Assembly: GCF_000805335.1 (NCBI RefSeq) | Contig: NZ_KN708638.1 | Span: forward strand, 7,616,671-7,680,670 | From: Streptomyces sp. CT34 | Lineage (GTDB): Bacteria; Actinomycetota; Actinomycetes; Streptomycetales; Streptomycetaceae | Length of the DNA stretch: 64,000 nt | Reading direction: 5' to 3' | Shown here: piece after piece, positions 35,561-42,998 of the stretch | How the letters are laid out: the number at the start of each line of letters is the position of its first letter | How positions within the stretch are numbered: position 1 is the first letter of the stretch | Notes under the pieces: generated by a model | Told to the model about the DNA's origin: nothing | The model's input: the letters and a program-made list of their open reading frames with translations, nothing else | The model's database searches: none | Position numbers and translations under genes: made by a program

Positions 35561-36240
35561 TCCGGCAGTATCGCGTGCTCAGGTGAAGCCTGGCCGCGAG
35601 CCACCACCAAGGACGGCTGCTCGGGCGGGCCCTTGATCGCGAAGCGGCGGAGGGAGAACTGGGCCATCGGCCCGATGGCCAGGGCGTAGAGCACGGTGCC
35701 CACCCCGACGGACCCGCCGAGCGCGAACCCCACGGCGAGGACGGTCACCTCGATGCAGGTCCGCACCAGCCGTACGGGGCGGCCGGTGCGCCGGTGCAGC
35801 CCGGTCATCAGGCCGTCGCGGGGCCCCGGTCCGAAGCGGGCCGAGATGTAGAGGCCGGTCGCGGTGCCGTTGAGGACCACGGCGAAGGCGAGCAGCGGGA
35901 CGCGGGCGGTGAGCGCGTGGACCTCGGGCAGCAGCGCCAGTGTGGCGTCCATGACCAGGCCGAGGATCACCACGTTCGAGACCGTGCCCAGGCCGGGGCG
36001 CTGCCGCAGCGGGATCCACAGGAGCAGGATCAGGGCCCCGGAGGCGATGGTGACGGTGCCGATCGACAGCCCCGTATGCCGGGATATGCCCTGGTTGAGG
36101 ACGCTCCACGGCTCCAGGCCGAGCCCGGCGCGGACCATGAGCCCCATGCTCACGCCGTACAGCGTCAGTCCCAGATAGAGCTGCACCAGTCGGCGCGGCA
36201 GCAAGGACCTCCCGGGACCGGACCCCTGGGTGATGGACAC
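35557..36240 (-). CDS. YczE/YitT-type membrane protein
   Basis: 227 residues from GTG (VSITQGSG) with AGGAGG upstream. Five or so hydrophobic segments. The pattern LYLGLTLYGVSMGLMVRAGLGLEPWSVLNQGI and the later GPGPRDGLMTGLHRRTG are characteristic of the YczE family. Function is unknown, though transport is suspected. It is divergent from a MocR-type regulator gene, reproducing the Bacillus yczE/yczR arrangement, and overlaps glpQ downstream. Confidence 0.85.
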   Translation of the reverse strand: MSITQGSGPGRSLLPRRLVQLYLGLTLYGVSMGLMVRAGLGLEPWSVLNQGISRHTGLSIGTVTIASGALILLLWIPLRQRPGLGTVSNVVILGLVMDATLALLPEVHALTARVPLLAFAVVLNGTATGLYISARFGPGPRDGLMTGLHRRTGRPVRLVRTCIEVTVLAVGFALGGSVGVGTVLYALAIGPMAQFSLRRFAIKGPPEQPSLVVARGQASPEHAILPE

Positions 36241-36264
36241 GACTCTTCCCCCTCCTGGCAGGAT

Positions 36265-36336
36265 TGGACTGACGCATGACACCATGTGGCATGTCCGGGA
36301 TCCGGAAGTAGAGCCAATTCGGGGAAGGTGGACTGA
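36265..36336. promoter_or_regulatory. Direct repeat pair in the yczE/mocR divergent region
   Basis: TGGACTGA occurs at 36265-36272 and 36329-36336 in the same orientation, 64 bp apart. MocR-family regulators commonly bind spaced direct repeats, but the second copy sits on the RBS of the regulator gene. Weak evidence. Confidence 0.3.
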
Positions 36337-36341
36337 TCTTC

Positions 36342-37850
36342 ATGGCCCAGTGGACTTCGGCGGTGGGTGCACCCCAACTCGCCCGGCTGCTCCGCTCGCA
36401 AGATCCGCGGGACGCCGAACTGACCGCCGCCGGGCGGAAGTTGCCCGCCTATCGCAGCCTCGCCGACGGCGTCCGCCTCCTCGTGCTCGAAGGCCGGGTG
36501 CCGGTCGCCGCCCGGCTCCCCGCCGAGCGTGAGCTGGCCGCCGCCTTCGGCGTCAGCCGTACCACCGTCGCCGCCGCCTACGAGGCGCTGCGCGCCGAGG
36601 GGTTCCTGGAGTCCCGGCGCGGCTCCGGCAGTTGGACCGCCGTCCCGGCCGGCAACCCGCTGCCCACCCGTGGTCTGGAGCCGCTCCCGCCGGAGGCCGC
36701 CGGCTCGATGATCGACCTCGGCTGCGCCGCCCTCCCGGCTCCCGAGCCGTGGCTCACCCGCGCCGTCCAGGGCGCCATGGCCGATCTGCCGCTCTACGCC
36801 CACACCCACGGCGACTACCCGGCCGGCCTCCCCGTCCTGCGCCAGGCCCTCGCCGACCGGTACACCGCCCACGGCATCCCCACCATGCCCGAGCAGATCA
36901 TGGTCACCACCGGCGCGATGGGTGCCGTCGCCGCGATCTGCCGCCTCTGTACCGGCCCCGGCGAGCGGGTGGCCGTCGACTCGCCCTCGTACGCCAACAT
37001 CCTCCAGCTGATGCGCGACGCCGGCGCCCGGCTCGTCCCGGTCGCGCTCGGCGAGCGGCTGGCCGGCTGGGACATCCCGGCCTGGCGCCAGGTGATGCGC
37101 GACGCGGCACCGCGGATGGCGTATGTCGTCGCCGACTTCCACAATCCCACCGGCACCCTCGCCACCGAGGACCAGCGCCGTCGCATGGTCGATGCCGCGC
37201 GCTCGGCCGGCACCCTGCTCGTCGTCGACGAGACCATGACCGAGCTCCAGCTGGATGCGGACACCGAACTCCCGCGCCCGGTCTGCGCCTTCGACCCGGC
37301 GGGCAGTTCCGTGATAACCGTCGGCTCGGCCAGCAAGGCGTTCTGGGCCGGGATGCGCATCGGCTGGGTGCGGGCCGCGCCCGACATCATCCGCAGCCTG
37401 GTCGCCGCCCGCGCCTACTCCGACCTCGGCTCGCCCGTCCTCGAACAGCTCGCCATCGCCTCGCTACTGGAGAGCGGCGGCTGGGAGGAGGCCGTCCGCA
37501 TCCGCCGCGACCAGGCCCGGGAGAACCGCGACGCGATCGTCGAGGCCCTCGGACGGCACCTGCCCGACTGGGAGTTCAGCGTCCCGCGCGGCGGCCTCAC
37601 CCTGTGGGTGCGGACGGGCGGGCTCTCCGGCTCCCGGATCGCCGAGGCGGGGGAGCGGCTCGGTGTACGGGTCCCCTCCGGCCCGCGCTTCGGCGTCGAC
37701 GGCGCCTTCGAGGGCTACGTGCGGCTGCCGTTCACCGTCAACGGTGCGGTCGCCGACGAGGCCGCGGTCCGGCTGGCGCGGGCCGCCCGGCTGGTGGCGA
37801 CCGGCGCCCCGGCGGAGCCGGACCAGACTGGGCATGCGTTCGTGGCCTGA
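36342..37850 (+). CDS. MocR-family (GntR HTH + aminotransferase-like) regulator, YczR-type
   Basis: 502 residues. N-terminal GntR winged helix (RLPAERELAAAFGVSRTTVAAAYEALRAEGFLESRRGSG, about 65-105) followed by a fold-type I aminotransferase-like domain with the PLP lysine K332 in GSASKAFWAGMRIGW and DFHNPTGT. Such MocR proteins use PLP as effector or sensor. Divergence from a YczE-type gene identifies it as the YczR-like member that should control that gene and glpQ. Confidence 0.9.
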   Translation: MAQWTSAVGAPQLARLLRSQDPRDAELTAAGRKLPAYRSLADGVRLLVLEGRVPVAARLPAERELAAAFGVSRTTVAAAYEALRAEGFLESRRGSGSWTAVPAGNPLPTRGLEPLPPEAAGSMIDLGCAALPAPEPWLTRAVQGAMADLPLYAHTHGDYPAGLPVLRQALADRYTAHGIPTMPEQIMVTTGAMGAVAAICRLCTGPGERVAVDSPSYANILQLMRDAGARLVPVALGERLAGWDIPAWRQVMRDAAPRMAYVVADFHNPTGTLATEDQRRRMVDAARSAGTLLVVDETMTELQLDADTELPRPVCAFDPAGSSVITVGSASKAFWAGMRIGWVRAAPDIIRSLVAARAYSDLGSPVLEQLAIASLLESGGWEEAVRIRRDQARENRDAIVEALGRHLPDWEFSVPRGGLTLWVRTGGLSGSRIAEAGERLGVRVPSGPRFGVDGAFEGYVRLPFTVNGAVADEAAVRLARAARLVATGAPAEPDQTGHAFVA

Positions 37851-37901
37851 TGGTTCGTCAAAAGACCCTGGTGCGACGGCTCGGCGCTAGGTGACGTCCC
37901 G

Positions 37902-39500
37902 TCATTCCTGGGTGTCGACCGGCACTACCTCGACGGCCGCCGAGCGCTTCAGGAAGGTCACCGGCTCGGGCGCGCCCACGGCCTCGGCCGGGACCGTGCG
38001 CTCCGGCAGCAGCGCCACCACCGCCTGCCGGTGCGCCTCGTCGGCGGCCTCGTCGTACGGATCCGGTGTGGCCGGCACCTGGAGGCGCAGGACCGGGCCG
38101 CTGCCCAGCCGGGCGTAGCCGCGGCCCGGCGGCATGTGCGGCGTGGGCGTTGTCTGCGGTGGTGCCCCGAGCACCGCCGCGATCTCCTCCGCGGTGGCCG
38201 GGCCGAGCGCGATCCGGGCCTTGGTGTGGGCCCGTACCGGCTCGCTCAGCAGCTCGGCGCTCTCGAACTGGTCGGCCACCACCACCGTCACATGGGCCGA
38301 CCGGCCGTGCCGCAGCGGGACCTGGAGCAGCCGCTGCGGATCGTCGCGGCCCTCCACGGCGGCGAGATGGGTCAGCGCCGTCAGCCGGTCCGCGATGATC
38401 CACAGTGGCCGCCGGGTGTCCTCGGGCGCGGGTCCGCCGACCTGCTGCGCGCGGTTGGCCGTGATCAGCCGCCGTTCGGTCTCGTGCGCCGCCCACTGCA
38501 ACGTCGCCAGCGTCCCCGACAGCCCGCTCTCCACCGCCAGTACACCCCGCCGCCCGGTCAGGCAGCCGAACTCACCGGTACCGCCGCCGTCGATGACCAG
38601 CACCTCGCCGTGCCGCAGCGCCTGGAGCGCGAGCGAGCGGAGCAGCGTCGTGGCGCCGGAGCCCGGCTGCCCCAGGGCCAGCAGATGCGGCTCGGTGGAC
38701 CGCCGGCCGGTGCGCCACACCACCGGCGGCTCGTCCCCGTCCTCCGCCTCGCGGACCACCGGCAGGGTCCGCTGGACCGAGTCGGAGTCGGTGAACCCGA
38801 GCACCATCTCGCCCGCGGCGGTCACGAAATGCTGTGCCGCGATATCGGTCGGCAGCGGGCCGGGCACCGTCATCAGCAACTGGTTGGCCGCCTCGTCCCA
38901 GGCGAAGCGGTACTCCCGGCCGCGGCCGGACTTGGCGTGCAGCACCTGCTCGATGCGCAGCCGGGCCCTCTCCTCGCCATCGGTGAAGTACGCCGGGTAC
39001 GTCAGCCGCAGCAGCTCCACTCGCCCGTCGTCGTCGAAGGCGTACTCGGTGAACGCCCCTTCCCAGTCGCCGTCATGGGCATAGAGGGGGTTGGGGTCCC
39101 ACTCCGCGGCGAGGTAGGGCACCAGCGCCTCGTACAGCGCCTGCAACCGCCCGGTCTCCGCCTCGCTCGGGCCGGTCTCTTCTTCTTCCTCCTCCAGCGG
39201 CTGCTCCCGTCCGGCCCACGCCGACACCGCCATCACCGCCATCAGCGCGAGCAGCGGACCGTACGGCACCAGCGCCACGATCAACCCCCCGGCGGCGACC
39301 AGGAAGCACAGCGGCCCGCGCTGCTCCTTGGGCGTCGCTGCCCAGCGCTCGCGCCCGGCGACCGCCAGCCGGCGCAGACCGCGGCTGATGGTGATCAGCG
39401 GATGCAGCACGTCGAAGGCGCCGTCGGCGGCGCTGCGCGCCAGTTCCGCGGGCGAGCGGTGCGCGGGGGTGAGGATGCGGGGCAGGGGGCGACGGGCCAC
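37902..39500 (-). CDS. sffA: SffA-like SpoIIIE/FtsK-family protein
   Basis: 532 residues from GTG, with AGGAG 6 nt upstream. Two N-terminal membrane helices (about residues 52-85), an acidic run (EEEEEE), then a domain with Walker A GQPGSGATTLL (about 276-286) and a hydrophobic Walker-B-like WIIADRLTAL. It is shorter than FtsK and lacks a gamma domain. With the small membrane protein encoded upstream it matches the S. coelicolor SmeA-SffA pair, in which SmeA targets SffA to sporulation septa for chromosome segregation and septation. It is convergent with the MocR gene. Confidence 0.85.
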   Translation of the reverse strand: MARRPLPRILTPAHRSPAELARSAADGAFDVLHPLITISRGLRRLAVAGRERWAATPKEQRGPLCFLVAAGGLIVALVPYGPLLALMAVMAVSAWAGREQPLEEEEEETGPSEAETGRLQALYEALVPYLAAEWDPNPLYAHDGDWEGAFTEYAFDDDGRVELLRLTYPAYFTDGEERARLRIEQVLHAKSGRGREYRFAWDEAANQLLMTVPGPLPTDIAAQHFVTAAGEMVLGFTDSDSVQRTLPVVREAEDGDEPPVVWRTGRRSTEPHLLALGQPGSGATTLLRSLALQALRHGEVLVIDGGGTGEFGCLTGRRGVLAVESGLSGTLATLQWAAHETERRLITANRAQQVGGPAPEDTRRPLWIIADRLTALTHLAAVEGRDDPQRLLQVPLRHGRSAHVTVVVADQFESAELLSEPVRAHTKARIALGPATAEEIAAVLGAPPQTTPTPHMPPGRGYARLGSGPVLRLQVPATPDPYDEAADEAHRQAVVALLPERTVPAEAVGAPEPVTFLKRSAAVEVVPVDTQE

Positions 39501-39649
39501 AGCTGTCTCCTGTTGCTCGTACGGGCGGCGGGCCGGCTCGGTGGGGCGGCGAGCCGGGGCGCGCTGGGCGCGAAGCCGCCCGGACGGGGTGGGCGGGACC
39601 GTACGGGCGGTGCTCGCGACGCCGGGCTGCCGGCGTCGGGCTGCGCCCG

Positions 39650-39844
39650 CTAGAGCTTGAGGCCGCCGAGGAGGCTGGCCAGGCTCGCCCCACCGGCCTT
39701 GATACTGGGCGCGATGGCGGAGCCCGCCAGATAGAACCCGAAGAGTGCACAGACCAGCGCGTGGGACAACTTGAGGCCGTCTTTGCGGAAGAAGAGGAAG
39801 ACGATGACGCCGAGTAGAACGACGCCGGAGATGGACAGAATCAT
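39650..39844 (-). CDS. smeA: SmeA-like small membrane protein
   Basis: 64 residues with two hydrophobic helices (ISGVVLLGVIVFLFF and LVCALFGFYLAGSAIAP) joined by RKDGLKLSH, and a Gly/Leu-rich tail. The length and position directly upstream of an FtsK-like gene fit SmeA of S. coelicolor, which recruits SffA to sporulation septa. GGAGAG precedes the ATG. The gene ends 149 bp before sffA. Confidence 0.85.
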   Translation of the reverse strand: MILSISGVVLLGVIVFLFFRKDGLKLSHALVCALFGFYLAGSAIAPSIKAGGASLASLLGGLKL

Positions 39845-40036
39845 GGGGTTCTCTCCTGGGTGTGGGGACGGTCACCGTGAGTTCTTCCAGCCTCACAGCT
39901 GGTGCCAAGCCATCAAAAGCTGCAAATGGCTGATTTATCGTGGAAACCGCCCAAACGGGCCAGCTCCCACGGGCTCCGCCCCGGGCGGTACGGCGCCGGT
40001 CGCCGGCCGGCCCCGCCGACCCGGCACAATCGTGGC

Positions 40037-40504
40037 GTGCCGAAGTCCCAGAAAGCGCGGAATCCGCGCAGGTCACCCAAGCCCCGGCAGGCGCCGGGCC
40101 GTCCCGCCGCCGTCACCCCCGACGCCCCCTGCCCCTGCGGGCGCGACGCGTCGTACGGCGACTGCTGCGCCCCCTTCCACCTGGGCCGCGCCGCCGCCCC
40201 GACCGCGGAGCGGCTGATGCGCTCCCGCTACAGCGCCTTCGCCGTCGGTGACACCGCCTACCTGCTGCGCAGCTGGCACCCCGAGACCCGTCCGGGCGGC
40301 CTCGAACTGGACCCGGCACAGTGCTGGACCGGCCTGGAGATCCTGGCCACGTCCGGCGGCAGCGCCTTCCACAACGAGGGCACGGTGGAGTTCCGCGCGC
40401 ACTACACGCTGCGCGGCCGGTCCGGCAGCCAGTACGAGCACAGCCGCTTCGTCCGCGAGAACGGTGCGTGGGTCTACGTGGACGCGCTGCCCGAGGAGCC
40501 TTAG
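40037..40504 (+). CDS. YchJ/UPF0225 family protein with SEC-C-like motif
   Basis: 155 residues. The motif CPCGRDASYGDCCAPFHLG (about residues 32-50) is the Cys-rich metal-binding segment of the YchJ family, followed by an NTF2-like domain (LMRSRYSAFAVGDTAYLLRSWHP). Function unknown. GTG 40037 has no RBS, but CACAAT lies 7 nt upstream like a -10 box, so a leaderless mRNA is likely. It is convergent with the S4-domain gene, 8 bp apart. Confidence 0.85.
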   Translation: MPKSQKARNPRRSPKPRQAPGRPAAVTPDAPCPCGRDASYGDCCAPFHLGRAAAPTAERLMRSRYSAFAVGDTAYLLRSWHPETRPGGLELDPAQCWTGLEILATSGGSAFHNEGTVEFRAHYTLRGRSGSQYEHSRFVRENGAWVYVDALPEEP

Positions 40505-40512
40505 GGCGGGCC

Positions 40513-40917
40513 TCAGTTCCGCTCCGGGCCGAGCCCCATCCGCCCGCGCAGCTCGTCCATCTCGCGCCGGTCGCGCTTGGTGGGCCGGCCGGTGCCCCGG
40601 TCCCGGACGGCGACGAGCGCGACCTCCTCGCGCGGCGGGGCCGGCGGGCTGTTGTCGATGTAGCACTCGGCCGCGACCGGCGCGCCCACCCGCTTGCGCA
40701 CCAGCCGGGACACCACGACGATCCGCTCCCGGCCGGCGTGCCGGAGCCGCACCTCGTCGCCGGTGCGCACCGCGTGCGCCGGCTTCACGCGCTCGCCGTT
40801 GACCCGTACGTGCCCTGCTCGGCAGGCCGCGGCGGCCAGCGAACGCGTCTTGGTCAGCCGCACCGACCAGATCCAGCTGTCGATGCGGGTGGTGGTCATC
40901 CCCTCGTCTGAAGCCAT
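40513..40917 (-). CDS. S4-domain RNA-binding protein (Hsp15-like)
   Basis: 134 residues. S4 domain at about 11-75 (RIDSWIWSVRLTKTRSLAAAACRAGHVRVNGERVKP) then a basic tail with RPTKRDRREMDELR, the Hsp15 arrangement. Hsp15 binds 50S subunits carrying nascent chains and helps recycle stalled ribosomes. The start may be ATG 40917 or the ATG six codons later. Same strand as ku, 38 bp downstream of it. Confidence 0.85.
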   Translation of the reverse strand: MASDEGMTTTRIDSWIWSVRLTKTRSLAAAACRAGHVRVNGERVKPAHAVRTGDEVRLRHAGRERIVVVSRLVRKRVGAPVAAECYIDNSPPAPPREEVALVAVRDRGTGRPTKRDRREMDELRGRMGLGPERN

Positions 40918-40955
40918 GTCGTGAACTCTAGAGGGAGAGCCGGGCCCGGCGGTGT

Positions 40956-42053
40956 CTAGGCGGGGGCTTTTCTGCCGGGCTTCTTGGCCGTGGACTTGGT
41001 CGTGGACTCGGCCGCCGTGCCGGACGTCGCGGCCTTCGCCGTGCTCGTCCGTCCGGTCGAGGCGGTCTGCTTCGCCGAACGCTTCGCCGGTGCGGACTTC
41101 TTCGCCGCGGTCCGTTCGCGCGCGGTGCGCTGAGTGGTGCCGCTCTTCGCGGCGCTCTTCCCAGCGGTCTTCGCGGGGGCCTTCCGGGCGGTCGCCTTCT
41201 TCTTCGCCGGGGCCTTCTCGGCGGCCGTACCGCGCGCCCGCAGTGGTGTGACCGAGGCGGACCCGGTGCCGCCCCCGCCGCCGCGGGCCGCCCGGACGCT
41301 CTTCTCCAGGGCCGCCGTCAGATCGATGACCTGGGCGCCGGCGGTGCCGGACGTGTCGGGGGCGGCCGGGGCGGTGCCCTCCAGTTTGGCGGCGACGAGT
41401 TCTTCGACGGCCTGGCGGTAGTCGTCGTGGAGTTCGGCCGGATCGAGCTCGCCCAGCGAGTCCATCAGGGTCTCGGCCAGCGTGAGTTCGGTCTCGCGGA
41501 CTTTCACGTCCTCGGGGGCGACCCCGTCCGCGGACCGGATCTGGTCCGGCCACAGCAGCGCGTGCATCACCAGCGCGCCCTCGTACGCGCGCAGCATCGC
41601 CAGGTTCTCCCGCCCCCGCATCGCGACCTTGCCGATCGCGACCTTGCGGTGGTGTTCCAGCGCCTCCCGCAGCAGCGCGTACGGCTTGGCGGCGGCGGCC
41701 CCGTTGGGCGCCAGGTAGTAGGACTTGTCCAGCTGGAGCGGGTCGATCTCGCCCGGGTCGACGAAGGAGAGGATGGCGAGGGTCTTGGCGGTCGGCAACG
41801 GCAGCCGGGACAGATCGTCGTCGGTGATCGGTACGACGGTTTCGTCGCCCGGTGGCTGATAGCCCTTGCCGATCTCCTCGTTGGGCACCTCCTCGCCGTC
41901 CAGTTCGCAGACCTTGCGGTACTGGACCGGGGCGCCGTCCTTCTCGTGGATGCGGACGAAGGAGACGGACGAGGTGCGGTCGGTGGCGCTGTAGGTCTTC
42001 ACGGGGATGGTGACCAGGCCAAACGATATCGACCCATTCCATATAGATCGCAT
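40956..42053 (-). CDS. ku: DNA end-binding protein Ku
   Basis: 365 residues: prokaryotic Ku core (MRSIWNGSISFGLVTIPVK to about residue 255) plus an unusually long Lys/Ala-rich C-terminal tail of about 100 residues (AEKAPAKKKATARKAPAK and onward). Homodimeric Ku encircles DNA ends and recruits LigD for non-homologous end joining; basic tails promote DNA binding and sliding. It is divergent from a LigD-polymerase gene with only 30 bp between start codons. Confidence 0.95.
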   Translation of the reverse strand: MRSIWNGSISFGLVTIPVKTYSATDRTSSVSFVRIHEKDGAPVQYRKVCELDGEEVPNEEIGKGYQPPGDETVVPITDDDLSRLPLPTAKTLAILSFVDPGEIDPLQLDKSYYLAPNGAAAAKPYALLREALEHHRKVAIGKVAMRGRENLAMLRAYEGALVMHALLWPDQIRSADGVAPEDVKVRETELTLAETLMDSLGELDPAELHDDYRQAVEELVAAKLEGTAPAAPDTSGTAGAQVIDLTAALEKSVRAARGGGGGTGSASVTPLRARGTAAEKAPAKKKATARKAPAKTAGKSAAKSGTTQRTARERTAAKKSAPAKRSAKQTASTGRTSTAKAATSGTAAESTTKSTAKKPGRKAPA

Positions 42054-42083
42054 AGTTCATCCCTTGTGTGGGATTCTCATGGT

Positions 42084-42989
42084 ATGTCGCCGATCACCGT
42101 CGTGGAGGGGCGGCGCCTCTCGCTGACCAACCTGGACAAGGTCCTCTATCCGGAGACCGGCACCACCAAGGGTGAGGTGCTGCACTACTGCACCACCACC
42201 GCGGACGTGCTGCTCGCCCACCTCCACGACCGGCCGGTGTCCTTCCTGCGCTACCCCGACGGACCCGGCGGCCAGCGCTTCTTCACCAAGAACGTGCCGC
42301 CCGGCACGCCCTCCTGGGTGAAGACCTGCGAGGTCCCCCATTCGAGGTCGGCACCCACCCGCCAGGTCCTGATCCAGGACCTGGCGACCCTGGTCTGGGC
42401 CGCCAACCTGGTCGTCGAACTCCACGCCCCGCAATGGACCCGCGACGCACCGGGCCTCGCCGACCGGCTGGTCTTCGACCTGGATCCCGGCGCACCGGCC
42501 ACCGTCGTCGAGTGCTGCACCGCCGCCCGCTGGCTGCGCGACCGGCTGGCCGCCGACGGGCTGGACGCCTACGTCAAGACCAGCGGCTCCAAGGGCCTGC
42601 ACCTGATCGTGCCCGTCGAGCCCACCCCCGCCGAGCACACCACCGGCTACGCCAGGACCCTGGCCGTGGAGGCCCGGACGGCCCTTCCGGGCCTGGTCGT
42701 GCACAAGATGACCAGGGCGCTGCGCGCCGGCAAGGTCTTCGTCGACTTCTCCCAGAACGCCGCGGCCAAGACCACCGCGGTCGCCTACACCCTGCGCGCC
42801 CGCCCGACCCCGACCGTCTCCACCCCCGTCACCTGGGACGAGGTCGCAGCCTGCACCGAACCGGGCCAACTGGCCTTCCGCTTCGACGAGATCGCGGAGC
42901 GCCGCGAGCGGCACGGCGATCTGCTCGGGCCGCTGCTCGACCCCGGTCGGGCCCGCCCGCTGCCCCGCGCGACCCGGCGCCTGGCATAG
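42084..42989 (+). CDS. LigD-type polymerase/primase domain protein
   Basis: 301 residues, a stand-alone PolDom of the archaeo-eukaryotic primase superfamily: LSLTNLDKVLYPETGTTKGE, VFDLDPG (metal-binding Asp pair), KTSGSKGLHL. It fills gaps during NHEJ, preferring ribonucleotides. No ligase or 3'-phosphoesterase domain is attached, so a separate ligase must act elsewhere, as in many streptomycetes. Divergent from ku across 30 bp. Confidence 0.92.
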   Translation: MSPITVVEGRRLSLTNLDKVLYPETGTTKGEVLHYCTTTADVLLAHLHDRPVSFLRYPDGPGGQRFFTKNVPPGTPSWVKTCEVPHSRSAPTRQVLIQDLATLVWAANLVVELHAPQWTRDAPGLADRLVFDLDPGAPATVVECCTAARWLRDRLAADGLDAYVKTSGSKGLHLIVPVEPTPAEHTTGYARTLAVEARTALPGLVVHKMTRALRAGKVFVDFSQNAAAKTTAVAYTLRARPTPTVSTPVTWDEVAACTEPGQLAFRFDEIAERRERHGDLLGPLLDPGRARPLPRATRRLA

Positions 42990-42992
42990 ATT
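42987..42992 (+). promoter_or_regulatory. -10 box for leaderless murJ-like transcript
   Basis: TAGATT overlaps the stop codon of the LigD-polymerase gene and ends 6 nt before ATG 42999, the spacing expected if transcription starts at the ATG. No RBS is present. Confidence 0.45.
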
Positions 42993-42998
42993 GGCGGG

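Noticed and set aside
40513..42060. 515-residue minus-strand frame running through the S4 and ku genes
   Set aside because: Only its last 134 codons are the S4-domain protein. The upstream part is an out-of-frame reading of ku.
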